DNA from: Luteimicrobium album
Lineage (GTDB): Bacteria; Actinomycetota; Actinomycetes; Actinomycetales; Cellulomonadaceae
Reading direction: 5' to 3'
Length of the DNA: 64,000 bases
NCBI RefSeq assembly: GCF_030161555.1
Contig: NZ_BSUK01000001.1
Location: 4,119,862 to 4,183,861, forward strand
Below, piece after piece: positions 54,313 through 64,000 of the stretch; positions within the stretch are counted from its first letter, which is position 1, and every line of letters begins with the position of its first letter. The translations under genes were made by a program, and so were the position numbers. The notes below the pieces were generated by a model, which saw only the letters and a list, made by a program, of their open reading frames with translations, had not been told where the DNA came from and ran no database searches.

Positions 54313-54867
54313 GTGCAGATCACCGAGGCAGTCACGACCGTTCAACGCGCCGCCGTCCAGCGGCTCTTCGCGAGTGCGATTCACGGCATCGCACCCAACG
54401 CCGTGCCCGCGCCGGAGCACGACTACCTCTACGCCCCCGTCATCGCTCAGGCCCGCGACGAAGACGGTCACCTCCTCGGCGCTGCACTCTCGTGCCGTGC
54501 ACAAGTCGCGGCCGGCTCCGCGATCCTGGGGAGCCGAGGACCCTACGCGAACGTGCTGGACAAGCACAGCGAACTCGACCTACTGGCGGTTGAGCCGAAC
54601 GCCCGCGGCCGCGGCATTGGCGGCGCGCTCGTGCACCACCTCGAGACTCGCCTCGCCTCCACAGGCGTCCGCGCATGGTTCGGCGTCGTCACCGCAGACC
54701 TGCAGGCGGACCAGCTCGAGAAGTTCTACCGTCGCCACGGCTTCACCATCACCGAGCCTGGCCAGCCGCTCCCGAACCTGCTCGGCAAGAGGTGGTTCCC
54801 CGAGCGTGGCGCCGACGAGGTCGCGTTCTACTTCTACAAGCGCCCCGCGGCACAGAGCTTCCAGTAG
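54313..54867 (+). CDS. GNAT-family N-acetyltransferase, copy 2
   Basis: Identical to 15980-16534. Confidence 0.8.
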   Translation: MQITEAVTTVQRAAVQRLFASAIHGIAPNAVPAPEHDYLYAPVIAQARDEDGHLLGAALSCRAQVAAGSAILGSRGPYANVLDKHSELDLLAVEPNARGRGIGGALVHHLETRLASTGVRAWFGVVTADLQADQLEKFYRRHGFTITEPGQPLPNLLGKRWFPERGADEVAFYFYKRPAAQSFQ

Positions 54868-55021
54868 CAGAGTCGTCGCCGGGACGTCCCATGGGCGTCC
54901 CGTGTGTGTTGACTGCAGTGTGGACGATGGGTCCATGGTCGGTGTCACGATTCGCTCACATCGCGGCGATGTCACGGTTTTCGCGCGTTGGCAGATTCAT
55001 TGGCTGCGTCGAAGCCGCGAG

Positions 55022-55672
55022 TTACGGGTGGTACTTCTTGACAGCCTCGTCGTTGATGTTGGCGGCGAGCCGACCCATCAGATCGACACACTCCGTTGCG
55101 TTCTCGACGGTCAGGCTCGGCCTCATCCCTCGATGCACGATCTTGTGTCTCATCTCCGTGAAGTGTTCGACGCGCGCTCGCCAGTTCGTCGGCAACCCCA
55201 CCTCCGACAAGTCAACGCCGCAGTACTTCAGCCCGTTGACGACCGCGCTGACTCCGTGGAAGGACTTCGATTCCAGCCACTTATCGAGCGCTGCTTGCAA
55301 CTCCTCACGCCGACGCTCAGGCGTCGGTGCCAGCGCAACACGGAGCGCGAGGGCCGGGTCGTCTCTCGCGATGTTGCGAAGCGGCTCGTGCAGCGCGTCA
55401 CCGTTTCCGCCGAACCGGGGCACAATTTCGAGGATCAGTTCGTGGACAAAATTGTCCAGCGCCCCGATCGAAAAGACGACTGCACCCTGCAGCAGAGCGC
55501 GCTCGATCTCCTGCGGCCGCCCAGCCTTCCGAGCCAGCGTGAAGTCCTGGATCAGAAAGCTTGCTCGCGCGTTGTTCTTCTCGAAGATCGCGAAGGACTC
55601 GCACTTCTTCTTCTTCGGCCCCATGCCGAGACGCTCCATCCGAGAACGCCACGTGTCAAGGATGGAATCCAC
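55022..55672 (-). CDS. HEPN-like protein, copy 2
   Basis: Identical to 16689-17339, including RHKIVHRG. Confidence 0.6.
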   Translation of the reverse strand: MDSILDTWRSRMERLGMGPKKKKCESFAIFEKNNARASFLIQDFTLARKAGRPQEIERALLQGAVVFSIGALDNFVHELILEIVPRFGGNGDALHEPLRNIARDDPALALRVALAPTPERRREELQAALDKWLESKSFHGVSAVVNGLKYCGVDLSEVGLPTNWRARVEHFTEMRHKIVHRGMRPSLTVENATECVDLMGRLAANINDEAVKKYHP

Positions 55673-55686
55673 GAGCAGGAGGAACC

Positions 55687-56318
55687 GTGATCGCTGTCGA
55701 CGAGCTCTACACCACCGCCCGCACCCTCACCGCCGCACCCCACGGCCTCCTCCGCCGCGTCAACGCCCTCATCCCCCACGCCTCGAACACCGTCGCGGAG
55801 TCGCAGCTCGGCGGGCGCGCCGACATCCACCGCATCCCCTGGAACGGGCCCGCCGCGAACCTCGCCCTCGACATCGCCGCGGCCGTCCGCCGCCACGAGT
55901 CCACGCTCACGCTGCTCCTGTTCCAGCAGGCGCGGTTCCGGCCCGACGGCGACCGCCAGACCCTCGACGCCATCGGGCGCCTGCCCGTGCTCGTCGACCA
56001 CGCCATCGCGTCAGGGCACGGCGGCCGGCCCCGGTCCGCGACGCCGCCCACGACCTCACCGCCTGGGCGCGTCGCTGCCGCGCGCTCCTCGACGAAGCCC
56101 ACGACGACGAGCAGCCCTGGACGCCCGCACCCTCGGCGCTCCCGCCGTGCCCTGACTGCAATCGGCGCCTGTACCTCGCGCCCGGATGGCAGTACGCCGG
56201 CGACGCCGCCGATGTCTTGTGCCGCACCTGCCGCGACGACGACGGACAGCCCCTGCGATGGGACGCGGGGACGTGGCTCGCCGTGCTCGCGCACCGGAGC
56301 GCGGCCACCGCGGCGTGA
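55687..56318 (+). CDS. phage protein with zinc ribbon, copy 2 (frame break)
   Basis: Identical to 17354-17985, with the same break at CCCC 56029-56032. Confidence 0.7.
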
Positions 56319-56347
56319 GGTGGGCGGCGGCCGGTACGCTCCGGCCC

Positions 56348-56905
56348 ATGCAGGACACCACCACGACGTGGGACGTGCTCTCGTCCATCGGATCGTTCGG
56401 CGCGCTCGTCATCGTCGCCGCGTCCAGCGTCGTCGCACTCGTTCGCTGGTGGGTCACGCGCGATGACCGCGAGCGGGCGCGCGAGGTCCGCGTCGCCGAG
56501 CAGATTGCAAGCGACACGGCTGCGCGCCAGGCGCAGGCGCTCAGGGTCATCGCCTGGCATGAGGTCCAGCAACGCGAGGTCGGCCCTCGGCTGGGCTCGA
56601 CGTTCATGACGTCAGTGGACGCCGCAGTCGTCTTCAACGGCTCGGAGCAGACCGTGTTCGACGTCGAGGTCGGCCTCGTCACCGACAGCACGAATCGTTG
56701 GATCGAGGTCACGCACTGTGCCGTCCTCCCACCTGGCGCCCCCATGGCCTACGTCGCACCCGAGCGCGTGCTCGAAGCTGACGGGCGCGCTCGTGCCGTT
56801 ATGACGTTCCGCGATGTGGCCGGTCGGTGGTGGCGCCGCTTCGAGAACGGCGGGCTGCAGCGCGTCGACGAGCACGGCGTGCCGAGCGACGACACGCCGG
56901 ACTGA
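56348..56905 (+). CDS. single-helix membrane protein, copy 2
   Basis: Identical to 18015-18572. Confidence 0.65.
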   Translation: MQDTTTTWDVLSSIGSFGALVIVAASSVVALVRWWVTRDDRERAREVRVAEQIASDTAARQAQALRVIAWHEVQQREVGPRLGSTFMTSVDAAVVFNGSEQTVFDVEVGLVTDSTNRWIEVTHCAVLPPGAPMAYVAPERVLEADGRARAVMTFRDVAGRWWRRFENGGLQRVDEHGVPSDDTPD

Positions 56906-56913
56906 CCTGCGCC

Positions 56914-57010
56914 TTGACCCCTTATCCACAGGCCCGCATACTGGGCGTGCGTTCGGCATGCCCGAACACACCCACACGACCCCCGTCGAGCCCACCAGCT
57001 CCGGGGGTCG
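56914..57010 (+). promoter_or_regulatory. late-operon promoter region, copy 2
   Basis: Same TTGACC-17 bp-CATACT, start-site palindrome and leader hairpin as at 18581-18677. Confidence 0.65.
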
Positions 57011-57077
57011 CCCCATGTCCGCGCGACGTCAACAGCCCGCCCGGCGCGGTGAGACCAGCCCAGGCAGGTGACGAGCG

Positions 57078-57581
57078 ATGCCCGCTGCCCGCCCCTGGAC
57101 CGCCGCCGACGACCAACACCTGCGCGACCTCGCCGCCGCCGGCCACTCCGTCCGCGACATGGCCGCCGAGCTCGACCGGTCCAAGACCGCCGTCGGGCGC
57201 CGCATGCAGCACCTCGGGATCCTCGTCGACCGCACCGCGACCCTCGCCGCGACGACCGCGAACGTCACCGACGCCCGCGGCCGGCGCGCGGCGCTCGAGC
57301 TCGCGCTCCTCGAGGACGCCGAACGCCTGCGGTCCCAGCTGTGGAGGCCGCACCTGTACTGGGACTGGGGCGGCAAGGACCACGACTACGACGAGAAGGA
57401 AGCCCCGGAGCCGATCCCCTCGGACAAGCTGAAGCTCGTCCAGGCCGCCGGGGCCGCGATCGACCGGTCGCTGAAGATCGCCGTGCACGACGCGGACGGC
57501 GGGATCGTCGACGCCCTGTCGATGCTCGACGGCATCGCGAACGCGATCACTGCCGCCGCCGACCAGGATGGTGCACCATGA
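57078..57581 (+). CDS. terS: terminase small subunit, copy 2
   Basis: Identical to 18745-19248. Confidence 0.75.
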   Translation: MPAARPWTAADDQHLRDLAAAGHSVRDMAAELDRSKTAVGRRMQHLGILVDRTATLAATTANVTDARGRRAALELALLEDAERLRSQLWRPHLYWDWGGKDHDYDEKEAPEPIPSDKLKLVQAAGAAIDRSLKIAVHDADGGIVDALSMLDGIANAITAAADQDGAP

Positions 57582-58905
57582 CGCCCGTCGCGACCGCGAC
57601 GCCGGCCGTCGTCGCCGCCGTCCGCCAGCAGCTCTCCCCGCGCAGATCCGCTCTATCGCCCACGCGGACGCCCGCGTCGTCCAGTGGACTGGGAGCATCC
57701 GGTCAGGGAAGACGATCGCGTCGCTGCTGCGCTGGCTGCTGTTCGTCGCGAAGGCCCCGCGCGGTGGTGAGCTCGTCGTCGTCGGCCGCACCCGCGAGTC
57801 CATCGCCCGCAACGTCTTCGGCCCCCTCAAGGACCCGTCCCTGTTCGGCACCCTGGCACGGCACGTCGCGTACACCGCGGGCGCACCGACTGGCGTCATC
57901 CTCGGGCGGACGGTTCACGTCCTCGGCGCGTCTGACGCCCGCTCCGAGGCCGTGCTGCGTGGCCTGACCGTGGCCGGCGCGTACGTCGACGAGTCGACCC
58001 TCGTCAGCGAGGCGTTCTGGACGCAGCTCCTCGGCCGCATGTCCGTGCCCGGAGCGCAGCTGTTCGCGACGACGAACCCCGACGGGCCCGCGCACTGGCT
58101 CAAGCGGCAGGTCATCGACCGCGCCGCCGAGCTCGGCTACCAGGTCCACCGGTTCCGCCTCACCGACAACACGCACCTCGACCCCGCTTACGTCGAGCAG
58201 GTGCAGCGCGAGTACGTGGGCCTCTGGTACCGCCGGTTCATCCTCGGCGAGTGGGTCCAGGCCGCCGGCGCCGTCTACGAGCAGTGGGACCCAGCCCGCC
58301 ACGTCATCGACCCCGACGCGCTCCCCACGATGGACCGGGTGCTCGCGCTCGGCGTGGACTACGGCGACCAGCACGCGACCCGCGGCTACCTCCTCGGCGT
58401 CGGGCCCGACACGCGCGACGGCGCGACCGGGGACCGGCTGTACGTCCTCGACGAGTGGGCGCCGGGGCACGCGACGATCGGCGAGCACGCCACCTCGCTG
58501 CGCACTTGGCTCGCCGCCCGGCCGCACGACGCGTGGCAGCGACCCGAGTGGGTCGCCGTCGACTCCGCCGCGGCGTCGTTCCGGCACCAGCTGTTCCACG
58601 ACGGCGTCCCCGGCGTCCGCAACGCCCACAAAGCCGTCCTGCCCGGCATCCAGCTCATCGCGTCGCTGCTCGCCGTCGACAAGCTCGTCGTGTCGGCGAC
58701 GTGCCCTCGTCTGATCGAACGGATCACCGGGTACGTGTGGGACGACAAGGCCACCGCGCGTGGTGAGACGGCGCCGGTGAAGGCCGACGACGACGAGGTC
58801 GACGCCCTGCGGTACGCGATCTACACGACCCGCCACGACTGGCGTTCCGCCGTCCCCGTCGCACCCGCGATGGACGACGCGCCCGGCGCCGACACGACCG
58901 ACTGA
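57578..58905 (+). CDS. terL: terminase large subunit, copy 2 (frame break near the start)
   Basis: Identical to 19245-20572, same break at CCCC 57636-57639. The antisense membrane peptide is repeated at 58910-59026. Confidence 0.92.
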
Positions 58906-59060
58906 CCGGCTACCGACCGCGGCGACGCTTCCGAAGCTCCGGGTTGTCGCGCCTCCGGATGTACACGGTGTAGGCGATCGGCACGACGAGAAGCACGACC
59001 AGATACAGCCAGCTCACACCGTCCACGGCCCGAGCGTCCCACACCACCGAGGAGGCCCGC

Positions 59061-60614
59061 ATGCCGCTGCCCCAGAACGGCACCGCGTGGCCCCCGAAGG
59101 TCCTCGCCCCGATCCGCACCCAGCAGGACGTCTGGGACGCCTGGTACGTCGGCACCCCCGACCGCCTCACCGCGGCGTACCGGACGGCGCAGCGCGACGA
59201 CCGCGCGTCCACCACACGCCGGGCCCAGTACGCCGGCGGCGTCGTCGGGTCCCTCGCCAGGTTCTGGTGGGGCCGACCCGACAACGGGCTCGCGCAGCGC
59301 CGCGACCAGACCCACGTCCCGATCGCCGCGGACCTGTGCCGCGCGTCGGCGGACCTGCTGTACGCGGAACCGCCCGTCGTCACGACCGACAGCGAGGACA
59401 CGGCGACGAACGCGCGCGTGGCCGGGTACGTCGACGACGCCCTCGCCACCACGCTCGCCGCCGGGGCGGAGCTCGGCGCCGCGCTCGGTGGCCGGTACCA
59501 CCGGGTCACGTGGGACCCGCAGCTCGCCGACGCCCCGTTCGTCACGACGGTCGACGCCGACGCCGCGCTCCCCGAGTTCCGGTGGGGGCGCCTTGTCGCT
59601 GTCACGTTCTGGCACGTCGTCGGTCACCACGGCGGGACCGTGTGGCGGCACCTCGAGCGCCACGAGCTCGACCCGGCCGGCTTCGGGCTGGTCTTCCACG
59701 CCCTGTACGAGGGCACCGGCGACAACCTCGGCCGCGGGGTCCCGCTCGTCGAGCAGCCGGCGACGGCGCCGCTCGCCGACCTCGTCGCAGCGGACGGTGC
59801 GCTCGCCGCGGGCCGCACCCCGGGCCTCGCCGTCGTGTACGTGCCGAACCAGACACCGCAGCGGCGGTGGCGGGACCACCCGATCGGCCGCGCGCTCGGC
59901 CGCTCGGACCTGGACGGCGTCGAGGGCCTGATGGACAACCTCGACGAGACGTGGTCGTCGCTGATGCGGGACATCCGCCTCGCGAAGGCCCGCCTCATCG
60001 TCCCGACGACGTACCTCCAGGACGCCGGGCCCGGCAAGGGCGCGTCGTTCGACCTGGACGCCGAGGTGTACGAGGCCGTCAAGGCCCCGCTCGGCGACGT
60101 CAACGGCGCGCTCGCAATCACGGCGCAGCAGTTCGCTATCCGCGTCGACGAGCACCTGCGCACCGCCGACAGCCTCGTCGCACGGATCATCCAGTCCGCC
60201 GGGTACGCCGGTGCGACGTTCGGTGAGGACGGCGGCGACGGCGGGGCGATCACAGCTACCGAGGTGCATGCCCGGGAGCGGGCGTCGTTCCAGACGCGGG
60301 ACCGGAAGATCCGGCTCGAGCGGCCCGCGGTGCAGCAGCTCATGGGCAAGATGCTCACGATCGACGCCTCGGTGTTCGGCACCCAGCTCGACACGAGCGC
60401 GCACGTCACGGTCACGTTCCCGGACTCCGTGCAGGACAGCGTCCTGACGCTCGCGCAGACCGCGCAGGCCCTCGAAGCCGGCCGCGCCGCCTCGACCCAG
60501 GTCAAGGTGCAGCTCGTGCACCCGGACTGGGGCAAGGAGCAGGTCGACGAGGAGGTCGCCCGGATCGTCGCCGAGCAGTCGTTGACGTCCCCGGACACCG
60601 TCCCGACGTTCTGA
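59061..60614 (+). CDS. portal protein, copy 2
   Basis: Identical to 20728-22281. Confidence 0.9.
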   Translation: MPLPQNGTAWPPKVLAPIRTQQDVWDAWYVGTPDRLTAAYRTAQRDDRASTTRRAQYAGGVVGSLARFWWGRPDNGLAQRRDQTHVPIAADLCRASADLLYAEPPVVTTDSEDTATNARVAGYVDDALATTLAAGAELGAALGGRYHRVTWDPQLADAPFVTTVDADAALPEFRWGRLVAVTFWHVVGHHGGTVWRHLERHELDPAGFGLVFHALYEGTGDNLGRGVPLVEQPATAPLADLVAADGALAAGRTPGLAVVYVPNQTPQRRWRDHPIGRALGRSDLDGVEGLMDNLDETWSSLMRDIRLAKARLIVPTTYLQDAGPGKGASFDLDAEVYEAVKAPLGDVNGALAITAQQFAIRVDEHLRTADSLVARIIQSAGYAGATFGEDGGDGGAITATEVHARERASFQTRDRKIRLERPAVQQLMGKMLTIDASVFGTQLDTSAHVTVTFPDSVQDSVLTLAQTAQALEAGRAASTQVKVQLVHPDWGKEQVDEEVARIVAEQSLTSPDTVPTF

Positions 60615-60627
60615 CGGGAGGCCCGTC

Positions 60628-61731
60628 GTGCCGGTCGACCCGTCGTTCGGTGAGCGCCTCGCGCGCCGCGTCTCCACCCTGTACGCGCAGGCCGAGCTCG
60701 TCGTCCTCCGCCTCATCCGCGACCGCGTCGCACGAGGCCTGGACGCACCGGACTGGGCGGAACAGAAGGCGCTGCAGCTCGAGGCGCTGCGCCGGGAGAT
60801 CGCCGAGCAGCTCGCGACCGTGCAGGACGCGGCGACGAAGGAGCTGCTGCAGGTGATCCTCGACGCCGCGGCGGCGGGCGAGGGCGCGGCGGCCGCCGAC
60901 CTGACCGCGCTCGGCCTCGAGGTGCCGTCACTGTCGCCGGCGGCGCAGGCCGCGGTGCAGCAGATCGCCGCGGAGACGACGTGGAAGCTCCGCGCCCTCC
61001 CGGCGACGGTGCTGCGGGCGTCGACGGACGCGTACCAGCGGGTCGTCGCGCAGGCCGCGTCGACGGTCGTCGTCGGGGCGCAGACGCGCCGGCAGGCCGC
61101 GCAGCAGGCGATGGACGGGCTCCTGGGTCGCGGGATCGGCGGGTTCACGGACTCGGCCGGGCGGCGGTGGCAGCTCGCGTCGTACGTCGAGATGGCCGTG
61201 CGCACCGGCGCCGGCGGGGCCGCGATCCAAGGGCACGTCGCGACGCTCTCGGCGTCGGGCCTGGACCTGGTGCTCGTGTCGGACGCGCCGCGGGAGTGCC
61301 CGCTGTGCCGACCGTGGGAGGGCAAGGTTCTCTCGATCAGCGGGCAGTCCGTCGGGACGGTCGAGGTCCGGTCCGCGACGACGGGCCAGCCGGTGAAGGT
61401 CCACGTCGCCGGGTCGGTGGCCGAGGCGCGGGCGGCGGGGTTCCAGCACCCGAACTGCCGGCACAGCTTGAACGCGTACGTGCCGGGTGCCACGGTCGCG
61501 CCGAAGCCGCGCAGCTCGCCTGAGGGGTACGAGGCGCAGCAGCGGCAGCGAGCGCTCGAGCGCGGGATCCGAACGTGGAAGATGCGCGAGGCGATCGCCC
61601 TCGACGAGCCCGGCCGCCGGGCCGCGGCGGCGAAGGTCGCGGAGTGGCAGGCCGCACTCCGGGCTCACCTGGCGGCGAACCCGGAGCTGAAGCGGCAGTC
61701 GGCGCGCGAGCAGATCGGGAAGGCGCGCTAG
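60628..61731 (+). CDS. minor capsid protein, copy 2
   Basis: Identical to 22295-23398. Confidence 0.88.
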   Translation: MPVDPSFGERLARRVSTLYAQAELVVLRLIRDRVARGLDAPDWAEQKALQLEALRREIAEQLATVQDAATKELLQVILDAAAAGEGAAAADLTALGLEVPSLSPAAQAAVQQIAAETTWKLRALPATVLRASTDAYQRVVAQAASTVVVGAQTRRQAAQQAMDGLLGRGIGGFTDSAGRRWQLASYVEMAVRTGAGGAAIQGHVATLSASGLDLVLVSDAPRECPLCRPWEGKVLSISGQSVGTVEVRSATTGQPVKVHVAGSVAEARAAGFQHPNCRHSLNAYVPGATVAPKPRSSPEGYEAQQRQRALERGIRTWKMREAIALDEPGRRAAAAKVAEWQAALRAHLAANPELKRQSAREQIGKAR

Positions 61732-61732
61732 C

Positions 61733-61894
61733 TCAGTGCGGCTGCGCCGGGTTCAGGAGCCACGCGCGCGCTTCCGCGAGGTCCTTCGCCGCCGTGGAGT
61801 ACTCCAGGGCGTGTGCCCCGGGCGCCTCCTGCGCCTTCGCCGCGAGCTTCACGATCGCTGCCTCGAGCGCGTCCGCGCTTGCCTTCTCTGCCAT
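61733..61894 (-). CDS. small antisense head-module protein, copy 2
   Basis: Identical to 23400-23561. Confidence 0.5.
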   Translation of the reverse strand: MAEKASADALEAAIVKLAAKAQEAPGAHALEYSTAAKDLAEARAWLLNPAQPH

Positions 61895-61992
61895 GTCGTC
61901 CGATCCCTTCGTTGGTCGCGCGCCTGGTGCGTGCGACCTGGCCCGAACCGTAGGGCCGACCACCCACAACAGCGCCCGGGAGGCACTGGACC

Positions 61993-62748
61993 ATGTTCCA
62001 CACCACCAGCATCACGCACGTCACCCTGCCCACCCCGGGCATGCCCCGCCGCTTCGAGCGCCTGCGCTTCTTCTCCGCGCCCGCCGACGCCATCGCCGGC
62101 CCCGACGGCGCCAGCCAGGAGAGCGCACCGGGCGACGACGGGCAGAAGCCGACCACGCCGTCGCCCGCTGACCTCGCCGCGGCCGTCCAGCAGCGCCAGG
62201 TGCAGCAGCCGAAGGGCGACGACGGCGGCGAGTGGGACGGCAAGGTCGACTCCCTGCCGCCCGGCGTCCAGAAGCTCATCGGCGACCTGCGCAAGGAGGC
62301 CGGCGACGCCCGCGTCAACGCGAAGCAGAGCGCCGCGCAGGAGGCCCGCGACGCCCTCGCCCAGGAGATCGGCAAGGCCCTCGGCCTCGTCAAGGGCGAC
62401 GAGGCACCCGACCCCGCCAAGCTCGCCAAGACCGCCGCCGACTCCGCGTCCGAGGCTCGGCAGGCGCGCGTCGAGCTCGCCGTGTTCCGCGCCGCCCCCG
62501 GCCTCAAGGCCGATCCCGGCGCCCTCCTCGACTCCCGCGCCTTCCTGACGAAGGTCGCGGACCTCGACCCCACCGACGACGGCTTCGCCGACGCGGTGAA
62601 GACCGCCATCACCGACGCGGTCAAGGACAACCCCAAGCTCGCGACCCAGGCGGTCGGAGCGTCCAGCGTCGACCACGCCGGCGGGACCGGCGAGAAGACC
62701 AAGCCCAAGTCCCTCGCCGACGCCGTCACCGCGGCGTACGGCCAGTAG
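61993..62748 (+). CDS. capsid scaffolding protein, copy 2
   Basis: Identical to 23660-24415. Confidence 0.82.
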   Translation: MFHTTSITHVTLPTPGMPRRFERLRFFSAPADAIAGPDGASQESAPGDDGQKPTTPSPADLAAAVQQRQVQQPKGDDGGEWDGKVDSLPPGVQKLIGDLRKEAGDARVNAKQSAAQEARDALAQEIGKALGLVKGDEAPDPAKLAKTAADSASEARQARVELAVFRAAPGLKADPGALLDSRAFLTKVADLDPTDDGFADAVKTAITDAVKDNPKLATQAVGASSVDHAGGTGEKTKPKSLADAVTAAYGQ

Positions 62749-62764
62749 CCCAAGGAGCCTACCC

Positions 62765-63772
62765 ATGCCCGTCACCCTCGTAGAGGCCAAGAACAACACC
62801 CAGGACGACGTCGACGTCGCCGTCATCGACGAGTTCCGCAAGGAGTCCGAGATCCTCGACTCCCTCGTCTTCGACGACGTCGTCAACCCGTCCGGCGGCG
62901 GCGACACCCTGACCTACGGGTACCGCCGTCTCGTCACCCAGCCCACCGCCGCGACCCGCGCGATCAACAGCGAGTACACGGCCCAGAACGTCACCACGAC
63001 CCGGTACACGACCGACCTTGCCGTCATGGGCGGCAGCTTCGAGGTGGACCGCGTCGTCGCGAAGCTCGGGCCCGCCGCGTCGGGTGCCGTGACCCTCAAC
63101 CTCAACCAGAAGATCAAGGCGACGCGGACGAAGTTCCAGGACCTCGTCATCAACGGCGACACCGCGACCGACGCCAACGGCTTCGACGGTCTCGACAAGG
63201 CCCTCACCGGGTCTGACACCGAGATGAACGTCGACGTGGTCACGGACTGGTCCTCGTTCTCGGACGCGAACGCCGCGAACGTGGCGCTCGACGTCATCGA
63301 CGAGTTCCTCGCGCTCCTCGACGGCACACCGACGATCGTGCTCGGCAACGCGAAGGCGCTCGCTCGATTCCGGGCCGCGGCCCGCCGCGCCGGGATGTAC
63401 ACGCAGAACCCGGTCGACGGGCTCGTCGGGCAGAACGGGCGCCCGATCGTCCGCGAGCAGTACGGGTCGATCGTGTTCGCCGACCCGGGCGCGAAGGCCG
63501 GGACGAACGACCCGATCATCCCGATCGAGACCCGCACGGTCGCGACCGTTTCGACGACTGGCCTGACGGACCTGTACGCGTACCGCGTCGGGCTCGACGG
63601 GTTCCACGGAATCTCGACCGTCGGCGGCCAGCTCGTGGCCACGTTCCTGCCCGACTTCACCACGCCCGGCGCGGTGAAGAAGGGCGAGGTCGAGCTCGGC
63701 CCGGTCGGTGTCGCTCTCAAGGCGACGAAGGCCGCGGCCGTCCTGCGCAACATCAAGGTGCAGGGCGACTGA
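62765..63772 (+). CDS. major capsid protein, intact copy
   Basis: 335 aa, fully open because the CCC run at 62862-62864 is complete. HK97-fold features are as described for copy 1 (N-arm, E-loop, P-domain, C-terminal GPVGVALKATKAAAV). Confidence 0.9.
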   Translation: MPVTLVEAKNNTQDDVDVAVIDEFRKESEILDSLVFDDVVNPSGGGDTLTYGYRRLVTQPTAATRAINSEYTAQNVTTTRYTTDLAVMGGSFEVDRVVAKLGPAASGAVTLNLNQKIKATRTKFQDLVINGDTATDANGFDGLDKALTGSDTEMNVDVVTDWSSFSDANAANVALDVIDEFLALLDGTPTIVLGNAKALARFRAAARRAGMYTQNPVDGLVGQNGRPIVREQYGSIVFADPGAKAGTNDPIIPIETRTVATVSTTGLTDLYAYRVGLDGFHGISTVGGQLVATFLPDFTTPGAVKKGEVELGPVGVALKATKAAAVLRNIKVQGD

Positions 63773-64000
63773 TGGCTACCGTGCGCACCCCCGTAGCGGG
63801 GTTCAACGGGACCGTCGTCGGCGTCGACTTCAAGGACGGCACCGGCGAGACGGAGGACGCCGCGGCGCTGGCGTACTTCGCGCGCCACGGCTACACGGTC
63901 GAGGCGCCTGAGACGCCGCCCTTCCCGGAGGGCGACCCGTCGGCGAGCTGGAAGGCCCCCGAGCTCAAGGCGTACGCCGCCGAGCACGGGGTCGACCTCG
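63772..64000 (+). CDS. head protein with SAP/Rho-N-like domain, copy 2 (cut by window end)
   Basis: First 76 codons of the gene equal to 25438-25761; the C-terminal end lies outside the window. Confidence 0.7.
   Translation, partial: MATVRTPVAGFNGTVVGVDFKDGTGETEDAAALAYFARHGYTVEAPETPPFPEGDPSASWKAPELKAYAAEHGVDL

Larger units (their letters stand above)
40141..64000. mobile_element. second, tandem copy of the prophage (runs off the window)
   Basis: The sequence repeats 1807-25666 with a period of 38,334 bp, changed only by four 1-bp run-length differences: copy 2 lacks one C at 47011 and one G at 48566, and has one more C at 53770-53772 and at 62862-62864. I saw no substitutions. Gene content and order are as in copy 1. 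Confidence 0.95.

Noticed and set aside
1..64000. tRNA or rRNA genes, including a tRNA attachment site
   Set aside because: No cloverleaf or rRNA sequence was recognised by eye, and the integration target is clearly cpaF.

Overview
The window is a piece of a very GC-rich actinobacterial chromosome. Codon use, a WhiB-family gene, and a Tad/Flp pilus operon point to Actinomycetota, probably Micrococcales (Cellulomonas/Isoptericola-like); this is inferred from style, not from a marker gene. Only the first ~1.8 kb is host DNA: on the minus strand, the 3' part of cpaF, tadB and the first codons of tadC.

The rest is a temperate siphovirus-type prophage inserted into cpaF by a large serine integrase, and it is present twice head to tail. 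Copy 1 runs from ~1806 to ~40140 (period 38,334 bp). Copy 2 starts at 40141 and leaves the window inside the gene after the major capsid gene. The left junction (about 1780-1833) is attL. The junction between the copies (about 40114-40167) looks like an intact attP, with 8-bp inverted arms centred on 40140/40141. attR and the 5' half of cpaF lie outside the window.

Layout of one copy, using copy 1 positions. (a) Lysogeny arm, minus strand, 1.8-6.6 kb: integrase, lipoprotein, ImmA/IrrE metallopeptidase with a LexA-type box at its promoter, a four-helix membrane protein plus a soluble protein arranged like RexB/RexA, and an HTH repressor. (b) Divergent operator region at 6.57-6.74 kb. (c) Early operon, plus strand, 6.7-18.6 kb: Cro-like HTH, many small overlapping ORFs, WhiB-like protein, Fe-S PD-(D/E)XK nuclease, ssDNA-binding-like protein, primase-helicase, an iteron-like region, RuvC-like resolvase, and the cargo genes GNAT, HEPN (opposite strand) and a membrane protein. 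(d) Late operon from a sigma70-like promoter at 18581: terminase, portal, minor capsid, scaffold, capsid, connectors, tail, chaperone with probable -1 frameshift, tape measure, minor tail, fibre, then DUF2746-like protein, endolysin and holin to 37.8 kb. (e) Right-end minus-strand cassette, 37.9-40.0 kb: unknown protein, NYN RNase-like gene, zinc-finger/HNH-like gene, a 34-aa membrane peptide and a HEAT-like protein, then the attP arm.

Data quality affects the reading. About a dozen genes are split by single-base shifts, nearly all in C or G runs and nearly all equivalent to one missing base. They occur in the host tadB and in both prophage copies. The two copies differ, as far as I could compare them, only by four such run-length differences. 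Most are therefore probably base-calling errors, and I annotate each split gene as one locus.
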